Notes under the pieces: model-generated | Database searches by the model: none | What the model was told of the DNA's origin: nothing | The model's input: the letters and a program-made list of their open reading frames with translations, nothing else | Shown here: piece by piece, positions 1 through 12,240 of the stretch | Layout of the letters: every line of letters begins with the position of its first letter | Position numbering within the stretch: position 1 is the stretch's first letter | DNA from: Tillus elongatus | Lineage: Eukaryota; Arthropoda; Insecta; Coleoptera; Cleridae | DNA length: 64,000 nucleotides | Assembly (NCBI GenBank): GCA_964006375.1 | Contig: OZ023262.1 | Span: 96,306,976 to 96,370,975, forward strand | Direction: 5' to 3' | Position numbers and translations under genes: made by a program

Positions 1-290
1 GCTTGGATGGTTCTGTATTAGTCAACCCATCCAGTTTTTGCAAACACGAAAAAACAACAAAAAGGTTTTTTTTTAACAAATTTGTAATTATCCGCGAAGC
101 TCATTATGTTATTAGTGAATTTTTCTTTTTCGTTGATTTAGTACCCACGGTGCGTTTGCATAGGTGGTTCGAGATTGAATATTCTAGCTTAATGGGAAAT
201 TTATTGAGCTATCGGATTTGAAATATTTTTACAAAAATTTTCTACCATAATATACTTGCTGCACCCAGACCCTTTCCAACACTTATTTAC
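1..290 (+). repeat. Diverged TA-HINE-like unit, type B
   Basis: The stretch matches 935-1175 on the same strand and two tandem units at 17700-18235 on the other strand. It ends at about 238-283 in a decayed TA-HINE 3' end (ACCATAAYRYACTTGCTGC-like, then CCAGA). There is no coding capacity and no (TA)n tract. It is probably an older relative of the TA-HINE family; only the 3' end is clearly shared. Confidence 0.55.
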
Positions 291-934
291 GGTTTCTGTA
301 TCTATACTTTTTGAAAATGATAAAATATTGCAGCTTAGTATGTAAGACTGTCAAACAAGGCAAAAATCATTTCTGTAAAAATATTTTAAAAAATGAAATG
401 AGAACAATTTAAACATAAATTGAAAATATTGGTGCGCTGCTTCGTCTCGGGGGTTCTCCTTCTATTTCTGCATGCCTACAATCACCCTTAATGCATAAAC
501 AAGAACAATATAAATAAAAAAATTCCTTTGCAGCAACCCCTAAGAAAGTTACGGGACCTACGGTGAATATAGAGGTTCGGCGCGCGGTAAACGGGATTTT
601 AAGGAGGTATAGCCGAAGATGGGATAAAGGCAGCTTAAAGAGGTCCAACTAAGCTGTCTCTTTTGCACTTTCCGCTCACACTTCCTTTTTATCTTCTTCT
701 CCGCCCAGCACCCCTATTCACTCTTGGTCCTGTAACTTTCTTGTGTGCTGTTTGCAAGAAATTCTTCTTGTGGTTTGGGCATCGAGGAGGGATTCTAAGC
801 ATATTTCCGAAAAGATGTTTCTTAACACCCCCCATGTGCTAATCTGCAAATTAAGCGTAATTTTAATTTTCAAACGGAATGCATCTATGAAATTATAGGT
901 GGCAGGTAAGTATTTTTCCATATCAATCGCTTGA
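291..934. other. No gene seen; contains a low-copy repeat
   Basis: No protein or RNA gene is recognisable. About 720-830 (GGTCCTGTAACTTTC and following, to CCGAAAAGATG) is alignable by eye with 44780-44900, so this is a dispersed repeat of unknown class. Confidence 0.4.
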
Positions 935-1175
935 ATGGTCGGTTTTAATCAACTCAATCGAACCAGTTTCTTCAAACAAAATAACAAAAAAGTTTTTTTA
1001 AAACAAATTTGTAATTATCTGTGAAGCTCATTGTGTTATTTTTTCAATTCAGTATCCGCGCTGCTTTTATATAGGTTTTACTATGTATCAAAACAAAATA
1101 TTCTAGTTTAATTGGAAATTGGGTTTTCACCATTTGAAATATTTTATGAAAATTCGGTACCATAACGCACTTTAG
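935..1175 (+). repeat. TA-HINE-like unit, type B
   Basis: Second copy of the unit at 1-290: the same run of poly-T and AACAAATTTGTAATTATC, then GAAAATTCGGTACCATAACGCACTT near 1148-1172, which corresponds to the TA-HINE 3' terminus. The terminal stem-loop is broken. Confidence 0.5.
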
Positions 1176-1929
1176 CTTTTTTGTACACTTATTTACTATT
1201 GTTGTATCCATACTTTTGGGACATAAAATAAATATAAACAATACAATATTTTGAAATTAAAATTTCAATAATTTAACCTAAACATCTGTTTATATAATTT
1301 AAACTAGGGATGTAAGTACTTTGTAGTACTTACCTAGATATTATAAGTACTTACTGCATTAGTTTGAGGTGAATATTTTCTTCTTGGAAGAATTTTGTTT
1401 CACTTTGGTAATACCTACCAGTGAATTTTGTATGGATTTCACTAGGTAACACATACAATATCTACAATCTACATGCAGTTTACCTTTCACTTTCATATTT
1501 GTTTCATTGGATGTAACAATCATAATATACTACTACAGTCATTTTGTTAAAGTTAAGTTAAAAGTGGGGTTATTATTTACCTCCTATTTGTATTAAGCTT
1601 AGAATATAGGTACCTAGTTGTTTTGTATTATAAGATCATAATAAAGTATTAGCAATTAGCATCAGCGGAGTCGATTTCGAGGTTATGCGATACGCAAAGC
1701 GTACACACTTCTCTGTGACAAATAGCTACGTGTGGTCAGATTAAACTAGGAGAGAGGCTTTTAATTTTAAATACCGTGAACGTGAAGACTGAAAGCTTCA
1801 TATTTATACATAATAAAACGCAGTTCTAGATTGTTTTTCAACAAATTAAATCACTTTCATTATTTTTTTTTATTTATTAGTACACATTCGCATTCTAAAA
1901 TTTATCGCTTTTGGACGCAAACTTTGTCG
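1176..1929. other. No gene seen
   Basis: AT-rich sequence without recognisable coding. The only structure noted is a 9-bp perfect inverted repeat, GTAAGTACT-TTGT-AGTACTTAC, at about 1314-1335. Confidence 0.4.
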
Positions 1930-2745
<816 letters not shown>

Positions 2746-3822
2746 TAATAAATCACTAAATATAGAGCATGAAACTTAAAATAATAATGCCGTTGCTGTT
2801 TTTTGACTAAAGAACAACAAAAGAGGGATCCAGTTTATATTATTTATTATAAAATGAGATCGGAGTGTCTTGAAGTATTTTTTGAGGAGGTCCTGGTGCG
2901 CAAATCCAAATAAATGAAAAAAAGTTTAACCAAAAATAAAATGTATGCAATTTTATTGGCGAAAATTAATTTCGAAGCGCTAAGGGGTTAACGGGGTCCA
3001 AAAAATAGCTAAAGCGGGTTTTAGGATCGAATTTATGGTAAAACTAGGGAGCGTATCTGCTTGAAACATCTAGGTGGATGTAATATGTCACATCATCTGA
3101 TGTCTCTTGGATCATATTATGTTATTTGGAAATTTTTAAAGAACAATTTTTGTAAACAATCTTTTACAAAACTGTCAAAATGAGTGTGAATTGATTTCTC
3201 TAAAACAGAGGGCGTGTCCTTAGGTTTGGACCAATGAAAAAGCGAAAATCAAATATTTATTTGGTCGCACCTAAACATAAAAAATTTTGAAACAATGACG
3301 AATGGCGGGTTATAGCTAACAAATATTACAGGAACTGTGTTTTACAAGGTTCTAAGTTTCTGGCCTGGTAGCTACCATGAATGTTAGGCAAAGTTGGACA
3401 TGCCTATTTGTGAATAAGTGACTAAGAACAAAGCCACATGTCATTTAATGATTTTCAAACAATGATTCTAAGGCGAATTCTGATAGTGAAAAACAAATAC
3501 CACATTAGATGTGTTTTACAAGCTCTCAAATTCCTATTTGCTTAAATTATTTGTGAAAACCACATTTAAAATAGAGTGATTTGCCCAGTCTCTCTGGGAT
3601 TAATTACGACATTTTATAAAGTCGCACGTCGTATTTAATCAACGTTAGCTTAATTTGGTCATTCAAATATCAACATATTACATGATTGTTTTACACTCCG
3701 CATTGTGGAGACGGTATAACGTTAAATATTTACTAATGAATGACTAAAATTTATATGAATGAATTACTAAAATTTGCTTAGGCTACTTAGTCGAAGGCAT
3801 GAGATCTAATGTAAATTAAAAA
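2746..3822. other. No gene seen
   Basis: About 1.1 kb of AT-rich sequence without a supported gene or a repeat shared with the rest of the window. Confidence 0.4.
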
Positions 3823-4151
3823 GCCTGGATGCAGCAAGTGCGTTATGGTAGTGAATTTTCATAGAAATGATCTGGCAAAAAATATTTTATTGTAACTTTT
3901 TTTTTATTGTAATATAGAAATCTAAATTTTGGTGTATAGTTTACGTTTTATATTCTAAACCTACCTACCGAATTTGGTTATCATAGCTTTTTTATTTTTT
4001 GAGATATAATTTTTTTTCAAATGAAAACTCAAAATTTTCACGGAAAACCTCGTCCGATTTTCCTGACTAACGAACTTTTTCAAGCCATTTACAAAGGAAA
4101 GTAGATGCCAAATTTTATCAAAATCGGCCCATTCTTTTTTGAGTTATCGGT

Positions 4152-4244
<93 letters not shown>

Positions 4245-4373
4245 GAGCCCTAACAACTATATGTTGGGACAAGCTAACATTTCGGAAATAATACAACGGC
4301 TTTTACAAACGACTGAATTATTAGTTTTTACTTTTAAATACAAACATAACAGTAAAATCTATATTATTAAAAA

Positions 4374-4585
4374 GCGCCTCCGTGGCCGTGCGGGAAAGTC
4401 GATTCAGACTTTCCAATACGGACTCGGGGGTCGACGGTTCGAGCCTCACCGGCGGCGGATGATTTTTCAAAATCACTGTCGTCGTTGAGATCGAGCTCAA
4501 GGTGGAGGGTAGGTTAGTTTAGATGAGCAAAAAGGGTCAGCAATGGCCTAATTGCCAGTAAGCATCTTACCTTTACCTTTTTTTT
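4374..4585 (+). mobile_element. tRNA-derived SINE with 14-bp target duplication
   Basis: A RNA polymerase III A-box-like TGGCCGTGCGGG near 4383 and a B box GGTTCGAGCCTC near 4435 sit in a tRNA-like head (4374-4460, Leu/Ser-type long variable region). An unrelated body and a short TTACCTTTACC-T(n) tail follow. The direct repeat TATATTATTAAAAA flanks it at 4360-4373 and 4586-4599. It is inserted in the left TIR of the Tc1 element, so it is younger than that element. Confidence 0.85.
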
Positions 4586-4855
4586 TATATTATTAAAAAA
4601 CCTTTTCATGTCCTGGTAAAGTAATCTCTATTAATAGTAGCGTAATTTGTCATTGGAAGGTCAAACTTTCTGACAACTGAAAGTTGGGACAAACACAAAT
4701 CTTGTACTTAAGATGTTTAAATTAGTTAATAGGCGGCGTTGGTATAAACGCCAAAATTATTTTATTTGTGCATTGGCAGTTGGCCATTAATGTAAAACGT
4801 CAAGTAGTGATGTTAGTAATTGTTAACATACTTTATTGTTAATTTAATTAAAATA

Positions 4856-5934
4856 ATGGGTCGTGGAAAGGCTACGAACCAGAAATTACGTGAAATTATT
4901 ATTAATCAATACCATAAGGGTAAAACAATGCGTAAAATTGCTAGTGATTTAACTATTTCAAAATCTACAGTGTACAATATAATAAAATCAGTGAGACTAC
5001 TAATGTGGATGTTCGGGGCAGAAGTTCGGGAAGACCGCAACTCGTTTCTGAAAGAGATTTGCGAAATTTAGTCAAAATATGCAAGTCGTGAATAAGAAGC
5101 ACCCTTCGAGAAATAACTGCTAAATGGAACACGGTAACTGGATTAAATATATCTAGAGAATGTTGTCGAAAATACATGCGTAAATGCGGTCTGGGATTTT
5201 ACAAGGTAAGTTTACATTTGAATGGTTCATACAGTATCAAAAGTCTCATAAGATGTCTTATTTAGGCAAAAGAAAAGCAGCTGTTAACAGAAGTTCAGAA
5301 AAAAAACGATATAATTGGGCAAGATCTAAACTACTCTGGAGAAAAATGAGTGGAATAAAATAGTATTTAGTGATGAGCCTAAATTTAATGTTTGCGTTGG
5401 AGACCACCGTAAACGAGTAATACGGAATAAAACAGAAGCCTTACATAAAGATTGCCTGAAAAGAATTGTTAAGTTCCCAAAGAGAATTATGGTGTGGGAC
5501 TGCATGTCGGCAAGGGGTTTAGGTTTTTTTAAATTTATAGATGGCACTGTAAATGCCCAAAAATATCAAGAGATGCTTCAAACCACACTTTTGCCTAGTA
5601 TTCACAAATTGTTTTCCGACAATGATTTCATATTTCAACAAGATGGAGCATCATGCCATTCGGTAAAATCAACCAAAAAGTGGTTTGGTGACAATAATTT
5701 AAAGGTTTTATTTCATCCAGCTAGCAGTCCGGATTTAAATGTGATAGAAACCGTATGGCATAAAATGAAGCAGTAGTTAAGAAACCACACTCAACGTATA
5801 ATATCTGATTTACGGACAAAACTACAAGAAATCTGGGACAATTTTTCTGTTGAAATGTGTGAATCTTTGGTCAATACAATGCCTGCAGGAGTCCAAGCAG
5901 TTGTTAAAGCTAAGGGTGATGTGACCCCATATTA
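4856..5934 (+). pseudogene. Tc1-family transposase, broken, with a probable 60-bp intron
   Basis: The transposase would cut and paste its element by binding the TIRs. The reading starts at ATG 4856 (MGRGKATNQKLREII) with an N-terminal helix-turn-helix. Catalytic residues are visible: D in FSDEPKF near 5369, D in FQQDGASCH near 5644, and E in NVIETVW with 34 residues between the last two, so DD34E, the Tc1 class. Damage: a frameshift near 5000, TGA at about 5090, two one-base losses in A-runs (about 5300 and 5345), and TAG at 5774-5776 in place of a likely Gln codon. Positions 5206-5265 start GTAAGT, end TTATTTAG and interrupt the conserved FYK-AKEKQLLT block exactly in phase, which suggests a spliced intron. 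The element is non-functional as it stands. Confidence 0.85.
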
Positions 5935-6176
5935 AATTTAGCTTTAAGGTCAAGTTGTCCCAACATTTAGTTGTCAGTTAATTTGAACCTTAAGTGACAA
6001 AGCACTCCACTGCTAATATCGATTGCTTTACCAAATCATAGAAACATTTTTAAATGGTTTAGGATATATTGTTATGTTTGTATTTAAAAGTAAAAACTAA
6101 ATAATTCAGTCGTTTGTAAAAGCCGTTGTATTATTTCCGAAATATTAGCTTGTCCCAACATATAGTTGTTAGGGCT

Positions 6177-6237
<61 letters not shown>

Positions 6238-6356
6238 ATATAAACATTGAAACTGACCCCGGATATGATTTCTAGGGGTCCTAGTTCGCGCTCATTTGCA
6301 AAATTTCAAAATTGAAAAGTCCCTATTAATGAATTTTTTCTACGAAAATTCACTAA

Positions 6357-7319
6357 CAAGAAATCCGTAGGGTGCTGCACTTACAATTGGTATGGTTTCA
6401 GATGTATAAATAAAAATCAAAATACGATTAAATTTGTTTATTAAAAATTGGTGAATTTATATAATGCTAAAGGCTGAATTTGCTAAAAAAAAACTAAAAT
6501 TAGATAAAAAAGAATGAGCAGATGTTTCGTGATGGATTGTAGCAGTTAACTGCAATTATTTGTATTTAAAGATTGACAACAAATAAATGAGGTACTTATC
6601 TTTGTTTCTGTCGGTGGAATTCCATCGGTTGTTCAGGGCCATTCAAACCTCTCAGCATATGAAGGGGGCGACTCAAGGCTGCCTAGACCATTGTAAAAAT
6701 TGTAGGGGCCCCCTGCTTGGCCTGGTATTGAGAATTCGCCTGGAGATGTCTACGAAGCTTTTCAAATTTTCCTCCCAGATGGTGGTTGCAGGGCGTGGAA
6801 AATGTCCCATCGCCGAACGTTCAAGGTGTAAAAGACGTCGGTAAGCTAAAGTTCAAACGAACCAAAGAACGACCCAAAGAACGGTATGACTCATAACGGC
6901 GTCCTGCCTTCCTATTTCTTATGTGGATGTTATCGACATAATATTATATTTTCTTTAAAGTTCTGTTAAGAAGAGAACGTTGTAAGTCGTCGCGTGATCT
7001 TATAAAGACTTTATTATCTGACAAATAAATCTGACTGACCAACTGTCACTTCTGAAGAGGTTGAGGAGAACAGTAATTCTCACTGACTAACAACATGATG
7101 TGATAATTGACAACGTTCCTTGACTGAATTAATATTGCAAGATGTATTTATGAACCTAATAGTATTGGAAAGGTTGTAAAACGTGTAATATGTTACAAAC
7201 ATATTTTAGATTGCAAAAGATATCTGTATATTCTACACATAAATTGCCATAGGAAATTCAAAAGTCACTAGTGACACCAATCGGGTTGATAAATATGTTA
7301 TTAAAGTATCAAAGAGATT
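6357..7319. other. No supported gene
   Basis: An open frame at 6587-6844 has no recognisable domain and looks like chance. I see no TIR, SINE or TA-HINE signature in this stretch. Confidence 0.4.
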
Positions 7320-7482
7320 AAAGGGGCGATAGGCGATCGGACCCATATTCCATAAGATGTTGTACACGTAAAATATCCCTATTCTGTATACAAAAGGCAG
7401 AGATTTGGCAAACTTTCCAGGTTGCTGAGATGGGAATGCTCCCTGGCATCGAAAATTGTGCACAGTCGCGGAAAGTTGCCTA
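7320..7482 (+). mobile_element. Old remnant of the second SINE family
   Basis: The order of blocks follows the central domain of the SINEs at 40491, 53575 and 58924: a GGGCG start, a GTTG..CACGTAAA block, TTTGGCAAACTTTCCAGG, TGCTCCCTGGC, then CAGTCGCGGA. The tRNA-like head is not recognisable and substitutions are many, so this is an old copy. Confidence 0.6.
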
Positions 7483-8030
7483 AGCAAAAATAGACAACGA
7501 TTAAGAATCAAATTTTTGCGCGAATGAAAGTGCAAGATTATCCGCACACAGATACTTAAAAGTACCAAACAATATTCTCTGTGGTTTTCTTTGTTTGGGC
7601 AAGGTTTCCATTTTAATCCTTTTTGAAGGAACAAAATATTTCAAAGATTAATCGTCAGATATTTTATTTAGGAAGTTTTATTTTTAAATGGGAAGGGCGA
7701 GTTTAACAGTCGTGCGTTGCCTGAATCTGAAAACTTTTATATCGGCTAAGAATTATTGTTCTTAAAACCTTCGTATTTGTACAATCCTAAATAATATATC
7801 ACGTGCCTTGAGAGGACTTTCCAGACATTACCGTATCCACCTGACGTATATTGGCTGAGAGCCATAATTGAACATGAAATGTCTCTTCTCCTACAGGGAA
7901 AAGGAAAATAGATATGTTCGTTTGGAAAAACTCCCTTTTGTTGAGACACATTATTTGTTTCTTTGTTTTAATGTAACACAGTAAACCGATTAAAACCGTA
8001 ACCTTTGATTCCTACAAACTAAAGAAAATC
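7483..8030. other. No gene seen
   Basis: No coding region or shared repeat recognised. Confidence 0.4.
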
Positions 8031-8484
8031 GAGACGCAGCAAGTGCGTTATGATAGTGAATTTTTATTAAATCCTTCAAATTTGAATAACTCAATTTTAT
8101 ATAAACTTCGAATTTTGGTATGTCGGAAGGTCTTTCTCTAGGCAGCATATCCACTAAATTTCATTTAAATAGCTTTGTAATTTTTGTAGATTTTTTTTTT
8201 CGAAAGAAAACTCAAAATTTAAATAACTCAATTTATCATAAACTTAGAAGGTTGAGTTTTGGTACTTAGGAAGGTCTTTCCCGGGGCTATGTATGCACCA
8301 AATTCCATTAAAATAGATTTGTAATTTTCGGAGAAAAAATTTTTTTTTGAAAGAAAACTCGAAATTTTCTCAGAAAACCTTGTTCGATTTTCTTGGCTAA
8401 CGAACTCATCCAAGCCATTAATAAAAAGAAAGGCACTTGCCAAGTTTCATCGAAATCGGTTAGTTCTTTTTTCAGTTAGCGGTT

Positions 8485-8565
<81 letters not shown>

Positions 8566-8693
8566 AAATTTGAAACTGACCCTGGATATAGGTTCTAGGG
8601 GTCCTAGTTCGCGCTCATTTGGAAAAATTTTTGCAAAGTCTCACCATCGATACCTCTCTATTAGTGATTTTTTTTAAAATAAAAATTCACTAA
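8031..8693 (-). mobile_element. TA-HINE, reverse orientation
   Basis: The 3' end (GACGCAGCAAGTGCGTTATG) is at 8032 on +, the core at 8160-8485, (TA)n at 8486-8562, the GACCCTGGATATAGG block near 8578, and the 5' hairpin at about 8663-8692. An internal block occurs twice (8090-8180 and 8215-8340: AATAACTCAATTT...GGAAGGTCTTTC), a partial tandem duplication. Confidence 0.8.
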
Positions 8694-8937
8694 AAGTCGA
8701 GATCTCCCCATTAGTGAACTTTTCTAGGAAAACTCACTAAAAGTTTGGATGCAGCAAGTGCGTTATGGTAGCGAACTTTCATTAAAAAAAAGTACGTCAC
8801 AAATATGTTTTAGTTGATTTTCATAGAAAAAATTCACTGATAAGGAGATCGAGACTTTTTTTAATTTCGTCAAATGAGCGCGAACTAAGCCTCTTAGAAT
8901 ACATATCCGGGGTTAGTTTCAATTTTTAGTGTGTATA
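8694..8937. repeat. Three short TA-HINE end fragments side by side
   Basis: A reverse 5' hairpin (8705-8740), a reverse 3' end (8745-8790: TTTGGATGCAGCAAGTGCG) and a forward 5' part (8820-8935, through ATATCCGGGGTTAGTTTC) follow one another. The last breaks off where its TA tract should start, at the mariner-like end at 8938. Confidence 0.7.
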
Positions 8938-9314
8938 TACAGGATTATTCACGGTGAGTGGGCTATTAGATGTTGATGGAAAATTACTGGAGCTAAAATG
9001 TTTCTGATGCTGCGGTGTTGCCAGATCGACTCTTAGCTGATACCAATTTTTTTTAGTAGAACACCCAGTATATTATAACATTTTCAGATTTCGCGACATA
9101 TTTGAAAACTTTTTTATGTAACATATGCTATACCTATTATCGATAGTTTCGAAGATAAAGCAAAATTTATAAGAAATTTGGCAACAAACATCTCCGAATG
9201 AGAATTTTTGTTTTTTCCTAACCAGGGCAGGCAGGTAGAGGTCTGAATTTTTAACCATTGTTTATGATGACAGCTGAAAGTGCAAGAAATTCTCTATCGA
9301 AAAGTATAATCTGG

Positions 9315-9779
9315 TCAACGCGTTGGCCAATTACACCGACCCATACGCCTTATCCATCGGTCTTCAAACATCATTGTAAGTTCTTCATTTACTCCATTTG
9401 TGCAATTAGCTGCTGCACCATCCAATTGATACCAACAGCTGTGCTGTAAATCTAATGGCAAATCGTCTAAGAGATCTGTCACTGTTGTGCATAAAATCTC
9501 CAAATATTTTTCCCCAGTCAACTTCTCATTATAAATGCAATAACTTATTTTATTATTCATCAACCAACAAAAAACGTTGAAACTACATTTAATTTTAAAT
9601 ATTCTTTCTCGTAGTGATTAAGGATTTTCTAATGCCCAAAAATGATATTTCCTTCTATTAAAAATACCATCCCGTGAAAACTTTGATTCGTCAGTCCAGA
9701 TAATTATTTTCAAAAAATCCCGATCTTGTTGGCGCTTAACCACATCATCTCGCAACACTTGTCACGGGTTTTCTTGATA
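9315..9779 (-). pseudogene. DD41D mariner-like transposase, C-terminal part
   Basis: Read on the minus strand: first catalytic D in WTDESKFSRDG (near 9690), NEKLTGEKYLEIL, second D in WYQLDGAAANC, then RWIRRMGR and WP.R.PD of the third-Asp block. Stop codons occur after ALENP and inside the last block, and the sequence decays below 9320. The spacing matches the DD41D (rosa-like) group better than classical DD34D mariner. It is probably the continuation of 10740-11141. Confidence 0.7.
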
Positions 9780-10739
9780 AAATAATGAAAGCTTGCCCGG
9801 CTTCTGGCCCGTCACAATTTGGGAAAAGGGAGGTTTCGGAAGAATAAGGAAGGAAGGAAACGGAAATTAAACCAAACACAGGGAAGAGTAAAAGAGAAAG
9901 AATAGAGAATGGTTTCACGCTACACTCGGGAATTGGGAACTTCAGCGTCGGCAGTTGGTACCAGGCTCCGCAGGTCGGTCACGACTATTTGCCTATTTCT
10001 AGTGACAGGTGCAACGTGCAACAGAAACAGATTTAAAAGAACAGTTTTTGGGTTAGGTGAATGAGGTTTCTTTTTCCACAAAAAAAAAACAATCCCCACT
10101 GAATAACTACAGTAATCAATTGCAAAGTGACAAAATCCAGCCTTTAGCTGCAGTCAACTTCGCTGTTTAGTTACAGGATTATTAATTAAAATATCATTTC
10201 ATGTGGATATTAATCATTTTTCAGAGAACAAAGAAAAACTTTTGATAAGAAGTGATACGAGAGATGTTAATATTTCCTTTTAAGTGAATTTTATTAAATT
10301 TCAGAAATTATATCTGCTAGAAAGAGAGAGAATGAAAAAGATGACACTATTCACTGAAGAGTGAGATAGAAAAACATGAATAGTCAAAAGAGAGAAGGAG
10401 ACAGTACATACCTAAGGACAGTTGCTTTTATTAAAAATGTAAACAAAACCTCCAACTTATTTGTCTACTGTTTTGGACTTCGGTTAATTTTTACAAGTGA
10501 ACTTAGATGAAGAGGTTTGTTTATTTGTATAAAACCTTAAACTACATCAGAAGTGAACGTGTAATTGGCGCCTTCCCAAGGTTTTACAAGTGTGCATTAC
10601 AAACAAACTGTTTATATACCAAAACATGCAAACTGTTATCTACAGAGTGTTCACAAGTGAGTATTATGTCCTATATTTCCTATGTTTTTCCACCCCGGAA
10701 CTTAATAAGCTGTCAGAAATATTAAGAGAGGTTTAGAAC
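9780..10739. other. Unidentified insert between transposase halves
   Basis: No gene seen. It separates the C-terminal and N-terminal halves of one transposase, so it is probably a later insertion. The minus strand begins TGTGACGGGCCAGAAGCC near 9817, which recalls an LTR start, but no partner repeat or primer site is visible. Confidence 0.35.
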
Positions 10740-11141
10740 CGTCTCACACTGTACCCGTCGTGGTAGGTCTCCAGCTAGAAGAGGTTGTGATCTGATTAAT
10801 TTGTAGTTATGCCATTTGTGTTTCTGCAGTATCCGTGAAATATACGGATAAGATATACCTACCTAAATCATATGCACGGCTCGGAATGGACCCATGCGAA
10901 TATGCGTGAGAATATGCCCAACCGATTCATTTTCCTGTGAGTTTGTAACAGGTTTGGGAACCTCTTCTTCTAGTGGGGCAATACAGTGCTTCAGACAATG
11001 GGCTTCAATTCTTCTGAATTTTCTTTCAAACATTTGCAGCAAATGTGTATATTCTGTGTTGAATCTCCCACACACGTTCCCGAAGCACCCGCCGTGGATG
11101 TAGAATAAATGTAAAATATCGGCATTCGAATAAGATGCCAT
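10740..11141 (-). pseudogene. DD41D mariner-like transposase, N-terminal part
   Basis: The minus-strand start MASYSNADILHLFYIHG matches the usual opening of insect mariner-like DNA-binding domains (YIHGxCxGN, FRRIEAH, then a linker EEEVPKPVTN). After 10863 the frame shifts, but RILQKHKWHNYK near 10835 matches the second helix-turn-helix end. No catalytic residues are in this part. It pairs with 9315-9779 as one broken gene. Confidence 0.55.
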
Positions 11142-11745
11142 TTAATATCTTTTTCTTAATTAAGTTAATCACTTAAATGATCAAAGGACGTTCAGGCTGC
11201 AGTAAAAAATGTCAACCTAAAACATGAGAAGTTTATAGTGGACAAAGAATGTCATCGTGTCCGGCCATAATCTACTATTGCGAAGGTTATCTCTTATGCT
11301 TAGGCAATATATTTTTCGCTCATAACTCCGAATCTGCTTAAAATAAGTATGTCATGACTCTGTATTTTTAGATGGTGAATTTCTTTTACTTTTACGTGCC
11401 ATCATAAAATATGAGGTACTCTGTTTAAAATTCTCACATAACATCCATTTTTATATGTTTCAGAATTGACATCGTTTTTTAAGCGACTTGCATGCGCAGA
11501 TTGTCTCTCCTGGTATCATAATAAGATAAAGCGTTCTGAAAAGGAACTACATGTAACCAACAATTCAGACCTCTACCCACGCTGGTTACGAAAAAACAAA
11601 ATGCAAAAACATTACCTACGAGTCAATCTGGCAACACCGGATCATCAAAAAGATTTTAAATGGAGAGATCCTATTTGCTTACATTACCTACCAAACTTTC
11701 AGATCTTTAGCTTCTAGCTTCAGCAATTTTACATCACCGATAATT

Positions 11746-12240
11746 AAAAAAGCAATAGGCCAATTTTGGTCAAATTCGGTGAGTACCTCCACTTGGGCTT
11801 GGATAATTTGTTAGTCAGAACAATCAAACCAGTTTTTCCGGGAAAATTTCAAGTTTTATTTCGGATATCTTTTACATCACCGGAAATAACAAAGGTATGG
11901 CAAGGAAACTTGATAGGCAGCTTTATATTATAAAATGTAAATTAAATGCCAAATAAATCCATACGTTAAAATAAAATAAAAAAGTTATAGGCTTTTAAAG
12001 AAAAATATTGGGTGTGACGGGTGATCAGAGAACGCATAAGACCAATATAGTGTGTGATAAATAAAACCTAAGGAATATTACTGGCAAAGACTACCTTTTC
12101 TTGGCTCAAATAGGCCGAGAAATACGAGAAAAAATACTTTGAAAGTTCTATAGTTTTTCTTCTAAAAAATCCAAAGTAACGATTTAAAACGTCAAAACTA
12201 ACGAGTTTTAACAAACGTACGCATTATCAAATACTTTATA
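11746..12240 (+). mobile_element. Decayed TA-HINE core
   Basis: It contains the forward core block (GGCCAATTTTGGTCAAATTCGG, GGCTTGGATAATTTG, TTTTCCGGGAAAATTT) and the AACGTCAAAACT block further on. Terminal hairpin, TA tract and 3' stem-loop are lost. Direct text match ends where the TIR of the next transposon starts. Confidence 0.55.

Larger units (their letters stand above)
4244..6178 (+). mobile_element. Full-length Tc1-like DNA transposon in a (TA)n tract
   Basis: Long terminal inverted repeats begin GAGCCCTAACAACTATATG at 4245 and mirror 6144-6177. They stay alignable for over 200 bp once the SINE in the left arm is removed. Both ends abut TA (4242-4243 and 6179-6180), the usual Tc1/mariner target duplication. 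The body holds one broken DD34E transposase. The target is the microsatellite of a reverse TA-HINE. Confidence 0.88.
3824..6356 (-). mobile_element. Complete TA-HINE, reverse, interrupted by a Tc1 element
   Basis: The 3' end (CTGGATGCAGCAAGTGCG read on +) is at 3824, the conserved core at about 3990-4150, the (TA)n tract at 4154-4243 resuming at 6179-6233, the GACCCCGGATATG block at about 6255, and the terminal hairpin ending AATTCACTAA at 6347-6356. Removing the Tc1 insertion leaves an element of about 600 bp. Confidence 0.75.
8938..11745 (-). mobile_element. Old DD41D mariner-like element, split by foreign DNA
   Basis: Sequence starting ACAGGATTATTCACGG at 8938 and running to about 9260 is inverted-homologous to about 11540-11745. 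Shared blocks include GGCAACACCG, AATTTTnCATCA and AATTCAGACCTCTACC. These are the long TIRs. The transposase lies between on the minus strand in two pieces with about 0.9 kb of unrelated DNA between them. The left end lies where a TA-HINE microsatellite should be. Confidence 0.6.

Noticed and set aside
6587..6844. Host gene at 6587-6844
   Set aside because: No conserved motif, no splice context, no codon pattern beyond chance.
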